A program made the translations under genes and the position numbers. Below are positions 24,916 to 34,135 of a stretch of 64,000 nt of DNA, piece by piece (the first letter of the stretch is position 1; each line of letters opens with the position of its first letter). The notes under the pieces are model-generated. The model was not told where the DNA came from. It worked only from the letters and a program-made list of their open reading frames with translations, and did not search any database. The stretch lies in contig CAJTMV010000008.1 of the NCBI GenBank assembly GCA_910577225.1, forward strand, positions 1 to 64,000, read 5' to 3'. This DNA is from an uncultured Eubacterium sp. GTDB taxonomy: Bacteria > Bacillota > Clostridia > Lachnospirales > Lachnospiraceae.

Positions 24916-25857
24916 ATGAAAAAAGCATTAATCGTTGGCGTGGCAGGATTTGTGGGGAGTTATCTTGTAAGGGAGCTGATGAAGGACGGAAGTATGAAAA
25001 TCCATGGGACAAAGCTGCCTTCCCAGCAGATGTTTATGGAAAATGTACAGATGCATGATTTGGATATCCTGCATAAGGAAGAGATTGTAAGTCTGCTTTT
25101 TGAGATACGTCCGGATTATATTTTTCACCTTGCAGCTCAAAGCTCTGTCAGTGTTGCGTGGAAAAATCCGGATTTTACGGTGGATGTGAATGTAAAGGGA
25201 GCTATTTACCTGATGGATGCCGTGAGAGAGCTGTTCTATAAGCCCAGGATGCTTTTGATTGGTTCCGGCGAAGAATATGGCCATGTCAGAGGGGATGAGG
25301 TGCCGATTTTAGAAGAATGTCATCTGCGTCCAGGGAATATCTATGCTGCAACGAAGGTTTGTCAAAATATGATTGGTTCTATTTATGCGAAGGCATATGA
25401 TATGAATCTGGTTATGGTGCGTTCATTTAATCATATCGGACCAGGACAGGCGCCTGTATTTGTAGTATCTGATTTTTGCAGGCAGGTGGCACAGATAGAA
25501 GCGGGCTTAAAAGAACCCGTCATGTATGTAGGAAATCTGGATGCAAAACGTGATTTTACGGATGTGCGGGATGTAGTACGGGCCTATGTACAGCTGATAC
25601 AGCGGGGAAAAGCGGGAGAGACTTACAATGTGGGGAGCGGACATGCCTGTGCGATACGGGAAGTACTGGATCAGATTTTGTCATTCGCGGTGGTAAGTAT
25701 CCGGGTGGAGACAGATCAGAATAAGATTCGTCCGGTGGATGTGCCAGTCATAGAGGCAGACATATCAAAATTATATCAGGCAACCGGATGGACACCTGCG
25801 ATACCACTGGCGCAGACACTGCAGGAAACGTTAGATGACTGGAGAGCGAGGGTATAG
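24916..25857 (+). CDS. rmd: GDP-6-deoxy-D-mannose reductase, second copy
   Basis: 313 residues, paralogue of 17379. GVAGFVGSYLVREL, HLAAQSSVSVAWKNP, GSGEEYG, YAATK and FNHIGPGQ are shared. It competes with the fcl product for the same 4-keto intermediate, so locus 2 can partition flux between GDP-D-rhamnose and GDP-L-fucose. Start 2 nt after fcl. Confidence 0.87.
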   Translation: MKKALIVGVAGFVGSYLVRELMKDGSMKIHGTKLPSQQMFMENVQMHDLDILHKEEIVSLLFEIRPDYIFHLAAQSSVSVAWKNPDFTVDVNVKGAIYLMDAVRELFYKPRMLLIGSGEEYGHVRGDEVPILEECHLRPGNIYAATKVCQNMIGSIYAKAYDMNLVMVRSFNHIGPGQAPVFVVSDFCRQVAQIEAGLKEPVMYVGNLDAKRDFTDVRDVVRAYVQLIQRGKAGETYNVGSGHACAIREVLDQILSFAVVSIRVETDQNKIRPVDVPVIEADISKLYQATGWTPAIPLAQTLQETLDDWRARV

Positions 25858-25860
25858 AAG

Positions 25861-26721
25861 ATGGCAGAACAGATCATAAAAGGAATTTTTGCTTCGGAAG
25901 GCATTACAAAGTCAGACCGTGTTTTGCATACAGCAGGAGCCTTTGCCAAAAAATACCTGCTGTATGTACAGGAGGCAGGTATTTTAGAAAGCCTTATGCC
26001 TCATATATGCAGGAGGGAGCATCTGGATTCTTACCTGATTTTTGAAGTTCTGGAGGGAAAAGGAACGATTGTTTACGAAGGGATTACATACGAAATTCGT
26101 AAAGGAGAGTGCATCTGGATTGACTGCGATCCGGCATTCGAACATATCAGCAGTGAAAAAGAGCCATGGAAACTGTCATGGATACACTTTAATGGTAATT
26201 GTGCCAGGGAGTTCTACAGATTGTTTCGGGAGCGCAATTCTTCTCCGGTATTTCTTCCGGCAGATGCATCTGGGATACAAAAGCTGTTGGAACAGGTACT
26301 GTATGCTGTAAAAAACAATGCTTCAGAATTGGAAGTGCATAGTCTTTTAACACAGTTGGCCGCGGCATGTATTCGGCCTGTCGATGAAAAGGGTATGATG
26401 AAAGACATACGGGAATACATCAATGCAAATTTTACGGAAAGCGGACTGGTGCAGATGCTTTCAGAACGCTTTCGGGTTTCCAGGCAGGAGATGGAGGATA
26501 TGTTTTCCGGCAGCTTTGGAATCGGGCTTCGGGATTATATATTAAGCAGAAAATTTCATGCGGCGAAGGAGCAGCTGCGTTTTACGATACAACCGGTTGA
26601 AGAAGTAATTGCGAAATCGGGGATTGGAAACGAGGATTTGTTTTACCAGCTGTTCAGAGAGTATGAGGGTACAAGCCCGGAGGAATATCGCAGGAGCTGG
26701 GCGCAGTGGATTAAAGATTGA
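25861..26721 (+). CDS. AraC-family regulator within locus 2
   Basis: 286 residues. The N-terminal half is cupin-like (IFEVLEGKGTIVYEGITYEI, RKGECIWIDC, AFEHISS), a ligand-sensing AraC-type domain. Residues ~185-286 carry the two HTH motifs (LVQMLSERFRVSRQEMEDMF and a second around VEEVIAKSGIGNEDLFYQLF followed by GTSPEEYR). It lies 3 nt after rmd and 19 nt before gmd, inside the biosynthetic operon, so it could couple precursor supply to a sugar signal. Unusual for such loci. Confidence 0.85.
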   Translation: MAEQIIKGIFASEGITKSDRVLHTAGAFAKKYLLYVQEAGILESLMPHICRREHLDSYLIFEVLEGKGTIVYEGITYEIRKGECIWIDCDPAFEHISSEKEPWKLSWIHFNGNCAREFYRLFRERNSSPVFLPADASGIQKLLEQVLYAVKNNASELEVHSLLTQLAAACIRPVDEKGMMKDIREYINANFTESGLVQMLSERFRVSRQEMEDMFSGSFGIGLRDYILSRKFHAAKEQLRFTIQPVEEVIAKSGIGNEDLFYQLFREYEGTSPEEYRRSWAQWIKD

Positions 26722-26740
26722 GATACAGCAGGAGGGTGTA

Positions 26741-27793
26741 ATGAAGAAAAAAGCGTTGATTACAGGTGTGACGGGGCAGGATGGAAGTTATCTGGCAGAG
26801 CTGCTCTTGGAAAAAGGATATGAGGTACATGGCATGGTACGCCGGTCCTCGATAGAAAAGATGGAGCGGATCGAACATTTAAAGGGTGACTTGCATTTTC
26901 ATCTGCATTATGGTGATCTGACAGACTCCATGAGTCTTGTAAAGATGATCGGTGAAGTAAGGCCGGATGAGATATACAATCTGGCTGCACAGTCCCATGT
27001 GCAGGTGAGCTTTGATGTGCCGGAGTATACGGCAGATGTGGCGGCAACAGGTGTACTGCGGGTACTGGAAGCAGTCCGTATCTGCGGACTTGCGAAAACA
27101 TGCCGTATTTATCAGGCATCCACATCGGAACTGTATGGAAAAGTGGAAGAGGTTCCACAGAGTGAGACAACGCCATTTCATCCCTACAGTCCCTATGCGG
27201 TTGCAAAACAGTATGGCTATTGGATTGTGAAGGAATACCGTGAAGCCTATGGTATGTTCTGCTGCTCTGGTATTTTATTTAATCATGAGTCTGAACGCAG
27301 AGGAGAGACTTTTGTAACAAGGAAGATTTCACTGGCAGCGGCCAGGATTGCACAGGGGATGCAGGAAAAACTATATCTTGGCAATTTGTCTTCCCTAAGA
27401 GACTGGGGATATGCAAAGGATTATGTAGAATGTATGTGGCTGATTTTGCAGCATGACAGACCGGAAGACTTCGTAATTGCAACAGGAGAACAGCATTCTG
27501 TGAGAGAATTTTGCACCTATGCATTTAAAGAAGCAGGCATTGATCTGGAATTTAAGGGTGAGGGCAAAGAGGAAAGAGGCATCAATCAGGCTACTGGTGA
27601 GGTTGTGATAGAGGTATCGAAAGAGTTTTACAGACCCACAGATGTAGTAAATCTATGGGGGAATCCAACAAAGGCAAAAAAAGAGCTTGGATGGAATCCG
27701 ACCAGGACGAGCTTTCAGGAATTGGTGCGTCTAATGGTAAGGCATGACATGGAGCTGGTGGGAAACAGGCAGGAAGGAGCTGTATCTTTGTGA
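26741..27793 (+). CDS. gmd: GDP-mannose 4,6-dehydratase, second copy
   Basis: 350 residues from ATG 26741 after AGGAGG. TGVTGQDGSYLAELLLEKGY, STSELYGKVEEVPQSE, SPYAVAKQYGYW and FNHESERRGETFVTRKI are intact. It supplies the common precursor for fcl and rmd upstream. It resembles locus 1 gmd but the order is reversed relative to rmd and an AraC gene is inserted between them. Confidence 0.94.
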   Translation: MKKKALITGVTGQDGSYLAELLLEKGYEVHGMVRRSSIEKMERIEHLKGDLHFHLHYGDLTDSMSLVKMIGEVRPDEIYNLAAQSHVQVSFDVPEYTADVAATGVLRVLEAVRICGLAKTCRIYQASTSELYGKVEEVPQSETTPFHPYSPYAVAKQYGYWIVKEYREAYGMFCCSGILFNHESERRGETFVTRKISLAAARIAQGMQEKLYLGNLSSLRDWGYAKDYVECMWLILQHDRPEDFVIATGEQHSVREFCTYAFKEAGIDLEFKGEGKEERGINQATGEVVIEVSKEFYRPTDVVNLWGNPTKAKKELGWNPTRTSFQELVRLMVRHDMELVGNRQEGAVSL

Positions 27794-27809
27794 TCCGGCA
27801 GGGAGGAGC

Positions 27810-28595
27810 ATGTTTAAGGCATTATATCAATACAGAGATTATATTATCAGCAACGCGTTAGGGGAGTTACGATACAGGTATGCGGGGTCTTCTTTGGGAT
27901 TTTTTTGGAATATCGTAAATCCGGTTCTTCAGATCATTGTCTATACGTTTGTGTTTTCTAATATTATGAAGGCAAAAATGGATATGATTGACAGTACGAG
28001 CGGATTTTCGTTATATCTGTGCGCAGGGATGTTTGCATGGATTTCTTTTCAGGAATGTGTGGCAAGGGGAACCGGAGTTTATACAGAATGCAGTTCTTTT
28101 TTAAAAAAACTGCCAGTTCCGGAGTATGTATTTGTGGCGCAGAAATCGTTGTCATCTTTTCTAAGCTGCCTGATAAATTACATGATTATATGGTTTTATG
28201 GGATTGTAGTGACGAACAGAATCAGCGCTTACTGGGTGATGGTACCTTTGATCCTGCTGCTGATGATGTTGTCTGGATTCGGACTGGCGATGCTGCTGGC
28301 TACGGCGAATGTATTTTTTCAGGACACGGTACAGATTGTAAATGTTGTACTGATGATCTGGATGTGGCTGACGCCGATTGTCTATGCGGAATCGATTCTT
28401 CCGCCACGGTTTATGGGTATCATGGATATCAATCCGATTTATCCATATATTCATTCTTTGCAGCAGATTATCGTAAGCGGTCAGATGCCGCAGATGGAAC
28501 ATATTTTGAAAATGGCGGTGTTTGCAATCATAAGTATCTGCATGGGATACCTGTTTACAAAAAGAAATATTTCAGAAATACGGGACATGATATAA
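27810..28595 (+). CDS. wzm: ABC-2 type polysaccharide export permease
   Basis: 261 residues from ATG 27810, just after GGGAGGAG. N-terminal LGELRYRYAGSSLGFFWNIV is the conserved cytoplasmic stretch of Wzm/TagG permeases; about six hydrophobic helices follow. It overlaps nothing but abuts the ATPase gene directly (stop at 28595, ATG at 28596). This is the second of three export systems in the window. Confidence 0.9.
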   Translation: MFKALYQYRDYIISNALGELRYRYAGSSLGFFWNIVNPVLQIIVYTFVFSNIMKAKMDMIDSTSGFSLYLCAGMFAWISFQECVARGTGVYTECSSFLKKLPVPEYVFVAQKSLSSFLSCLINYMIIWFYGIVVTNRISAYWVMVPLILLLMMLSGFGLAMLLATANVFFQDTVQIVNVVLMIWMWLTPIVYAESILPPRFMGIMDINPIYPYIHSLQQIIVSGQMPQMEHILKMAVFAIISICMGYLFTKRNISEIRDMI

Positions 28596-29792
28596 ATGGA
28601 AAATGCAGTAGAAATCACAGATCTGTCAAAGTGTTTTAAAGTATATAAAAAACAGTATCACCGGCTGGCGGAGATGGTTACAGGACGCAGGCTGCATGAG
28701 GAATACTGGGCGCTTAAGCATGTGAACCTTATCGTAAAAAAAGGGGAAGCGTTAGGAATTGTAGGCGCGAACGGTGCGGGAAAGAGTACGCTGCTGAAAC
28801 TGATATGCGGGGCGCTTTATCATACAGGCGGCACGGTTTGTGTCCATGGCAGGGTATTGTCTCTTTTGGAACTGGGAACCGGCTTTCACCCAGAGCTGAC
28901 AGGGATTGAAAATATTTTCAACAGCGCCAGTATGCAGGGCTTTGAAAGGAAAGAGATTGAAGAGAAGCTGGCGGATATTATCGCATTTGCGGACATCGGC
29001 GAATATATCCATGTACCGGTAAAAACATATTCTTCCGGTATGTATGTACGGCTGGCGTTTGCAATGTACGCCTGTCTGGAACCGGAGATTTATATTGTGG
29101 ATGAAGCGTTGTCTGTCGGGGATGTGTTTTTCCAGCAGAAGTGTTATGAAAGAATGCGCCAGATGAAAGAGCAGGGTGTAACAATTATTATGGTATCTCA
29201 CGATCCGGCGCCCGTGATCAGCTTTTGTGACCGCGCGGTTTTGCTGGATCAGGGGAGTATTCGCGGGGATGGAAAACCGGATATTATTCTGGAGATGTAT
29301 CAGGCGCTGCAGTATACAAAAGGTATGAAAACAGACTGCGGGATAACGGCCGGGGAACATGTGGAATTTGGCACAAAGGAAGCGGGGCTGTCCGGATGCT
29401 CCCTGACGGATGAAAAGGGAATGGAAAAAACAGTCTGGGGAACCGATGAGGTCTGCAGACTGCGGGTGGAATATGAATCAGAAATTATTACAGAGCCGGT
29501 CAGTATGGGGTTTCAGATCAAAAACGGGTTTGGCAGCGTTGTTTTTGGCACCAACTCCAACTGGCTGGGGGAATCGCTGCGATTTGCGAACGGCAGACTT
29601 TGCTGTACGTTTGAATTTCCCATTTATATGGGCGAGGGCAGCTATACGGTGACGCTGGCAGTATCAGAAAACAAACGTCAGCCGACGGTCGTTTATGCGT
29701 GGACGGAAAAAGCGCTTGCGTTTGAGGTAATCAGTTCCCGTCCCGGCCAGTTCGGGGGCAGTGTTTATCTGCCGGTAAAAATAAGAATCTGA
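28596..29792 (+). CDS. wzt: Polysaccharide ABC exporter ATPase with carbohydrate-binding tail
   Basis: 398 residues. Walker A GANGAGKST (57-65), signature YSSGM (145-149), Walker B IYIVDE (165-170). The C-terminal ~150 residues form the extra Wzt-type domain, presumably reading the capped end of the locus 2 glycan. As in locus 1, methyltransferase genes follow directly (29797 and 31081), the second with a coiled coil. Confidence 0.9.
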   Translation: MENAVEITDLSKCFKVYKKQYHRLAEMVTGRRLHEEYWALKHVNLIVKKGEALGIVGANGAGKSTLLKLICGALYHTGGTVCVHGRVLSLLELGTGFHPELTGIENIFNSASMQGFERKEIEEKLADIIAFADIGEYIHVPVKTYSSGMYVRLAFAMYACLEPEIYIVDEALSVGDVFFQQKCYERMRQMKEQGVTIIMVSHDPAPVISFCDRAVLLDQGSIRGDGKPDIILEMYQALQYTKGMKTDCGITAGEHVEFGTKEAGLSGCSLTDEKGMEKTVWGTDEVCRLRVEYESEIITEPVSMGFQIKNGFGSVVFGTNSNWLGESLRFANGRLCCTFEFPIYMGEGSYTVTLAVSENKRQPTVVYAWTEKALAFEVISSRPGQFGGSVYLPVKIRI

Positions 29793-29796
29793 CAGG

Positions 29797-31071
29797 ATGA
29801 CTGAAAGGGAGAATCAGGAAATGTGTGAAAGAAAAGCAGAGGCAGGAGCAGTAAAAAACAGTTATCTGGCCGGTCTTTTTGCAGACAGTTACAGCGATAA
29901 ATGGCTGTGGGGGGGGGTAAAATGGGATCTGAAAACGATGGAAAGACTGCAAAATCCCAAGGCGCTTGAGAATTATGGATTTAAAGTATATTCACAGAAT
30001 GATGAGGACGGAATGATCGAAGAGATTTTTCACAGAATCGGAACAGTCAATAAGATATTTATTGAATTTGGGGTACAGGACGGCCTGGAAAGCAATACCC
30101 ATTATCTCCTGTTTAAGGACTGGAGCGGTTTGTGGATCGAATGCGATAAGAATGCCTTTCAGCAGATTTGCCGGAAATTTGTCAATGTAATAAAAGACGG
30201 CCAGCTGATGGTCAGGAATGAGTTTGTTACAAAGGATAATATTAACAGGCTGTTTCAGGAATCCGGCATCAGCGGGGAGATCGATCTGTTAAGTATCGAT
30301 GTGGATGGAAACGATTATTATATTTTTGAACACATAAACGCAGTCTGTCCCCGGGTGGTGATTATGGAATATAACGGGAAATTTCCGCCGGACTGTTTTT
30401 TTAAACAGGCCTATAATGAAGAGCACGTCTGGGATGGGACGGACTGGCATGGCGCTTCTTTGTGCGCCTTAAACGAACTGGCTGTACGGAAGGGATACGT
30501 GCTTGTGGGGACAAATATCAACGGATGCAATGCCTTTTTTATCCGGAAGGATCTGGTGAACGATCAGTTTTTACAGCCGATGACACCGGAATACCTGTTT
30601 AATCCGATGCGGGTGAACTTAAAGCATAAAAGCGGTCATCCCTCCGGAAACTGTCTGTATAAAATGCGGGATGGTATTGGCGGTGTTCTGGATTTTTATC
30701 CGGATGCACAGATCTGTTTTGTTTGTGGATTTTCTCAGCCGGAAAAAAATGAATGGTATCGTTACTGCTATATGAATGCATTACATGCAAAAATATATGT
30801 TAGAGAACAGGAAACACAGGCAGAGGAACTTGTTTTGGAGTATTTAAATCCGTTTGGACATCCGGGATTTGTTCTGCATGTGCATCATAAGGGACGTCTT
30901 GTGCAGAGGCTGGCGATTCAGGACGGTGAAGGAAAGATACGCATTCCTAAAAATGCGCTTGAAAGTGATCGCGGATATGCGCTGGAGCTGACCATTAACA
31001 GACTGATGGTGCCTGCGAAAGTGTCTGGCGGAAACGATGAAAGGGCTCTGGGAATCGGACTGAAATTTTAA
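29797..31071 (+). CDS. FkbM-like SAM methyltransferase, contains G9 tract
   Basis: 424 residues. IFIEFGVQDGLESN (about 87-100), GLWIECDKNA, LLSIDVDGNDYYI and VVIMEYN form a SAM-dependent methyltransferase core of the FkbM-like type; the last ~150 residues are an extra domain with beta-rich character. It may cap or decorate the exported glycan. A run of nine G at 29909-29917 encodes the Gly-Gly of LWGGVKW at residues 38-41; gain or loss of one G would truncate the protein near its start. An alternative ATG is at 29821. Confidence 0.65.
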   Translation: MTERENQEMCERKAEAGAVKNSYLAGLFADSYSDKWLWGGVKWDLKTMERLQNPKALENYGFKVYSQNDEDGMIEEIFHRIGTVNKIFIEFGVQDGLESNTHYLLFKDWSGLWIECDKNAFQQICRKFVNVIKDGQLMVRNEFVTKDNINRLFQESGISGEIDLLSIDVDGNDYYIFEHINAVCPRVVIMEYNGKFPPDCFFKQAYNEEHVWDGTDWHGASLCALNELAVRKGYVLVGTNINGCNAFFIRKDLVNDQFLQPMTPEYLFNPMRVNLKHKSGHPSGNCLYKMRDGIGGVLDFYPDAQICFVCGFSQPEKNEWYRYCYMNALHAKIYVREQETQAEELVLEYLNPFGHPGFVLHVHHKGRLVQRLAIQDGEGKIRIPKNALESDRGYALELTINRLMVPAKVSGGNDERALGIGLKF

Positions 31072-31080
31072 GGAGATACT

Positions 31081-32226
31081 ATGAGGATTTTTAATGAGAC
31101 AAAAGGCAAAAAATATGAGGAGCTGATAAAGCCGTATGAGACTTATCTTCCGGTTTATTTTGAGAAACTGGGCATTGCGCATGAAACCTACCCGCAGGCT
31201 TTGGAAAATGAGGAGTACAGACTGTACGTAAAGTACAATCAGTGGCCGATTCGAAAGCTGGAATATTCTTTTGTTATCCGTATGATGCAGGAAACGGTAT
31301 TCGCGGGTGCAAAAGTGCTGGATGCAGGCTGCGGCGTATCTTCCCTGCCGTTTTTATGGAATGAATTTGGAGGGGAAGTTACCGCGGCGGATGTGGATGA
31401 GAAAAGTATCTCGTTAATGCGGAAGTTTGAAGAGGACGGTTATTTTGGGGCCGATCGCCAGATTCATACGAACATATGTGATATCGCAGACCTTCCGTTT
31501 GCGGATCACAGCTTTGATGTCGTCGTATCGACTTCAGTTCTGGAGCATCTGCCTTATCCGAATTATCTGCTGGCTGTTTCAGAATTATACCGGGTGCTGA
31601 AAGAAGGCGGCACGCTGATTATGACCTGTGATGTAACCGCAGGCAGCGGTTCCAAAAGAAGAGCCGAGGGAGCGTTTTCTGTTTCTGATATAAAGACCAT
31701 CCTGTCTGCGTTTCAGGAGCAGCTCGTAGAAGAAGATAAAAACCTGACGGATTTTTCTGTTACGGAAGAAGAGATCGAAAGATTCTGGCAGGACCACTAT
31801 TATGAGGGAATCGGATATACCGGAAACAGAGGTTACCTGGCAGCTGGTTTTCGTATCCGAAAGAAACAGAATCAGAATATAAGGCGGGAACTGCTCAGAT
31901 ACGAAGAGCTGATCACAGAACTGATCCGGTATGAATCATTTGTGGCAGATAAAGAAAAAGAATTGTCGAAGGCTAATGCATATGCCCGTCTGAAAGAAGA
32001 AGAAAATGAGAAACTGCAGAAAGATATCACTCGTGTGCAAAAGGAAAGCAGGGAACGACTGGCTGCGCTTACAAAAGTCACGCAGGAAAGTGAAAAGCAG
32101 TTCAAAGAGATCGAATACTTAAGAGAAGAAAGTAAAGAACGACTGACTGCGCTTACAAAAGTCACGCAGGAAAGTGAAAACCGGCTGGAGGCAATTGAAT
32201 ATTTAAAAAAGCAGCTGAACGGTTAG
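31081..32226 (+). CDS. SAM methyltransferase with repetitive C-terminal coiled coil
   Basis: 381 residues. Residues ~70-250 are a class I methyltransferase (VLDAGCGVSS at 79-88, TSVLEHLPYPNYLL, RVLKEGGTLIMTCD). Residues ~262-381 are a coiled coil in which a 28-residue unit (ERL.ALTKVTQESE..) occurs twice, encoded by an 84-bp tandem DNA repeat. No kinase domain is visible, unlike the locus 1 protein at 4944. It probably caps the glycan and sets its length by the coil, as proposed for WbdD-type rulers. Confidence 0.75.
   Translation: MRIFNETKGKKYEELIKPYETYLPVYFEKLGIAHETYPQALENEEYRLYVKYNQWPIRKLEYSFVIRMMQETVFAGAKVLDAGCGVSSLPFLWNEFGGEVTAADVDEKSISLMRKFEEDGYFGADRQIHTNICDIADLPFADHSFDVVVSTSVLEHLPYPNYLLAVSELYRVLKEGGTLIMTCDVTAGSGSKRRAEGAFSVSDIKTILSAFQEQLVEEDKNLTDFSVTEEEIERFWQDHYYEGIGYTGNRGYLAAGFRIRKKQNQNIRRELLRYEELITELIRYESFVADKEKELSKANAYARLKEEENEKLQKDITRVQKESRERLAALTKVTQESEKQFKEIEYLREESKERLTALTKVTQESENRLEAIEYLKKQLNG
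32053..32220 (+). repeat. 84-bp in-frame tandem repeat
   Basis: GAACGACTGGCTGCGCTTAC at 32053 recurs with one change at 32137, exactly 84 bp later, and the following ~35 bp are nearly identical. Two units encode two 28-residue coiled-coil repeats. Expansion or contraction would keep frame and change coil length. Confidence 0.8.
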
Positions 32227-32290
32227 CACGTGTCTGAAACAAAGTTTGTCAGCAAATCAATAGATGGCAGTGGAACAGGATCGTAAATAA

Positions 32291-34135
32291 ATGATGAAAC
32301 ATACAGATAAAAAAACATATCCCAAAATCTCCGTAATTACACCGTCCTATAATCAGGGACAGTTTCTGGAAGAATGTATGAAAAGCGTTCTGGATCAGAA
32401 TTATCCGAATCTGGAATATATTGTAATCGATGGCGGCTCGAACGATCAGTCTGTCGAGATTATAAAAAAATACGAATCGAAACTTGCTTACTGGATCAGT
32501 GAAACAGATGGCGGACAAAGTCATGCGATTAACAAGGGATTTTCTCATGCGACCGGAGATCTGATCGCATGGCTCAATTCGGATGATTTATATTATGAGA
32601 AAAGCCTGTGGAAAATTGCGGATATTTACAAACGGTATGAAGACATTATGGATGAAACCGCATTTATTATGGGAAATGGGTATCGCTATCAGTGGCCGGA
32701 GCAGACCATGGCCAGATTTTGTCCCAAAAATGTGGCATTTTCCAGAAAAACACTGGCAGAGGGCCTGGATTATATCCTGCAGCCTTCAGTGTTTGTGGTG
32801 CGTAAGGCTGCGCAGCAGACCGGATATTTAAAGGAAGATCTTAAGTATTGTATGGACTGGGACTGGTGGTACCGGCTGTCTGCGAATGATCGGGTAATTG
32901 TCACAGATCAGATGCTGTCTCTAAGCCGGGAATATGCGCAGACAAAGACAAGTATGGGCAGGATGCGCCGCTGGACAGAGATCTGGCAGCTTGCAAATCA
33001 GATGTCTGGCAGGGAGCTGACGGCGGGAGGACTGTTTTTTCTGGCAGAGACATTAAAAGGGATGGACAAAAAACTGCTGCGGGACGAAAGTCTGAACGGT
33101 CTGTGGGAAGACGCGAAGCAGGGACTCTGCAGGCTGTGCGGACAGTCGGACAGTTTTCCGTTTGAAAGCGATGCGTCTGTAGTAACGGATGTTCCGGCAG
33201 TCTGTAGCAGCAGGCAGAAAGAGATTCCGGTTTTAAAAAGGTATCCGAAGATTACGGTGATCACGCCGTCCTATAACCAGGCAGAATATCTGGACCGAAC
33301 GATACAAAGCGTATTGTGTCAGAATTATCCGAACCTGGAGTATCTGATCTTTGACGCGGGTTCGACGGACGGAAGCGTGGATATTATAAAAAAATATGAA
33401 AGTCAGCTGACCTTATGGAAAAGCGAGCCGGATCACGGGCCTGCGGATGCGATTAATAAAGGTCTGCGGATGGCTGACGGTGAGATTATCGGGTGGCTGA
33501 ATTCGGATGATGCTTATACGCAGGACGCGCTGTTTCGGGTGGCTGAGCAGTTTTTGGCAGGCGCGGATGTGGCGTATGGACACGCATTATATGTGGACGG
33601 CAGCGATCAGCCGGTTGCGATGGATCATGGATATCAGAAAACAAAGATTTATTTAGGGCATCAGCAGGAATTTGATCAGACGCTGCGGTATTGGGAAACC
33701 GTCTATTTGATTCCACAGCCTTCTGTATTTTGGAAAAAAGACATTATGGACCGGTATGGCAGGCTCGATGAGCATTATCAGTTTATTTTTGACTATGAAT
33801 ATTTTTTAAGGCTTACAAAAAATGGAGTCCGTTTTTCTCTGATCGATGAAGTACAGGCACTATACCGGATACATGAAGCCTCCAAAACAAGTTCATTTGA
33901 CGCGTTTTACAAAGAGCTGTATGAGCATTCCAGAAAACATATGCGATGGGACAGTCAGACAAAGATCAGCTTTTGGAAATATTACAAAAATAAAATAAAA
34001 CAGCTGTATCAGGGAGCACGACCCGTACGCAGGATAGGAATGCACTGCTTTCTGGCGCTGCAGCTGATCCGGCTGCTGACCGGAAGGGGCAATCCGGAGG
34101 CGGCATTTGACAGATTATCAGGAGGAAAGAGATGA
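32291..34135 (+). CDS. Tandem double GT2 glycosyltransferase
   Basis: 614 residues with two complete GT-A domains. Domain 1 starts ISVITPSYNQGQFLEE (~13) with IDGGSNDQS and WLNSDDLYYEK; domain 2 starts ITVITPSYNQAEYLDR (~319) with DAGSTDGS and WLNSDDAYTQD. Both keep their DxD-like metal sites, so both are probably active, adding two sugars or repeating a disaccharide. A ~55-residue linker joins them. Overlaps the next gene by 4 nt. Confidence 0.85.
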   Translation: MMKHTDKKTYPKISVITPSYNQGQFLEECMKSVLDQNYPNLEYIVIDGGSNDQSVEIIKKYESKLAYWISETDGGQSHAINKGFSHATGDLIAWLNSDDLYYEKSLWKIADIYKRYEDIMDETAFIMGNGYRYQWPEQTMARFCPKNVAFSRKTLAEGLDYILQPSVFVVRKAAQQTGYLKEDLKYCMDWDWWYRLSANDRVIVTDQMLSLSREYAQTKTSMGRMRRWTEIWQLANQMSGRELTAGGLFFLAETLKGMDKKLLRDESLNGLWEDAKQGLCRLCGQSDSFPFESDASVVTDVPAVCSSRQKEIPVLKRYPKITVITPSYNQAEYLDRTIQSVLCQNYPNLEYLIFDAGSTDGSVDIIKKYESQLTLWKSEPDHGPADAINKGLRMADGEIIGWLNSDDAYTQDALFRVAEQFLAGADVAYGHALYVDGSDQPVAMDHGYQKTKIYLGHQQEFDQTLRYWETVYLIPQPSVFWKKDIMDRYGRLDEHYQFIFDYEYFLRLTKNGVRFSLIDEVQALYRIHEASKTSSFDAFYKELYEHSRKHMRWDSQTKISFWKYYKNKIKQLYQGARPVRRIGMHCFLALQLIRLLTGRGNPEAAFDRLSGGKR

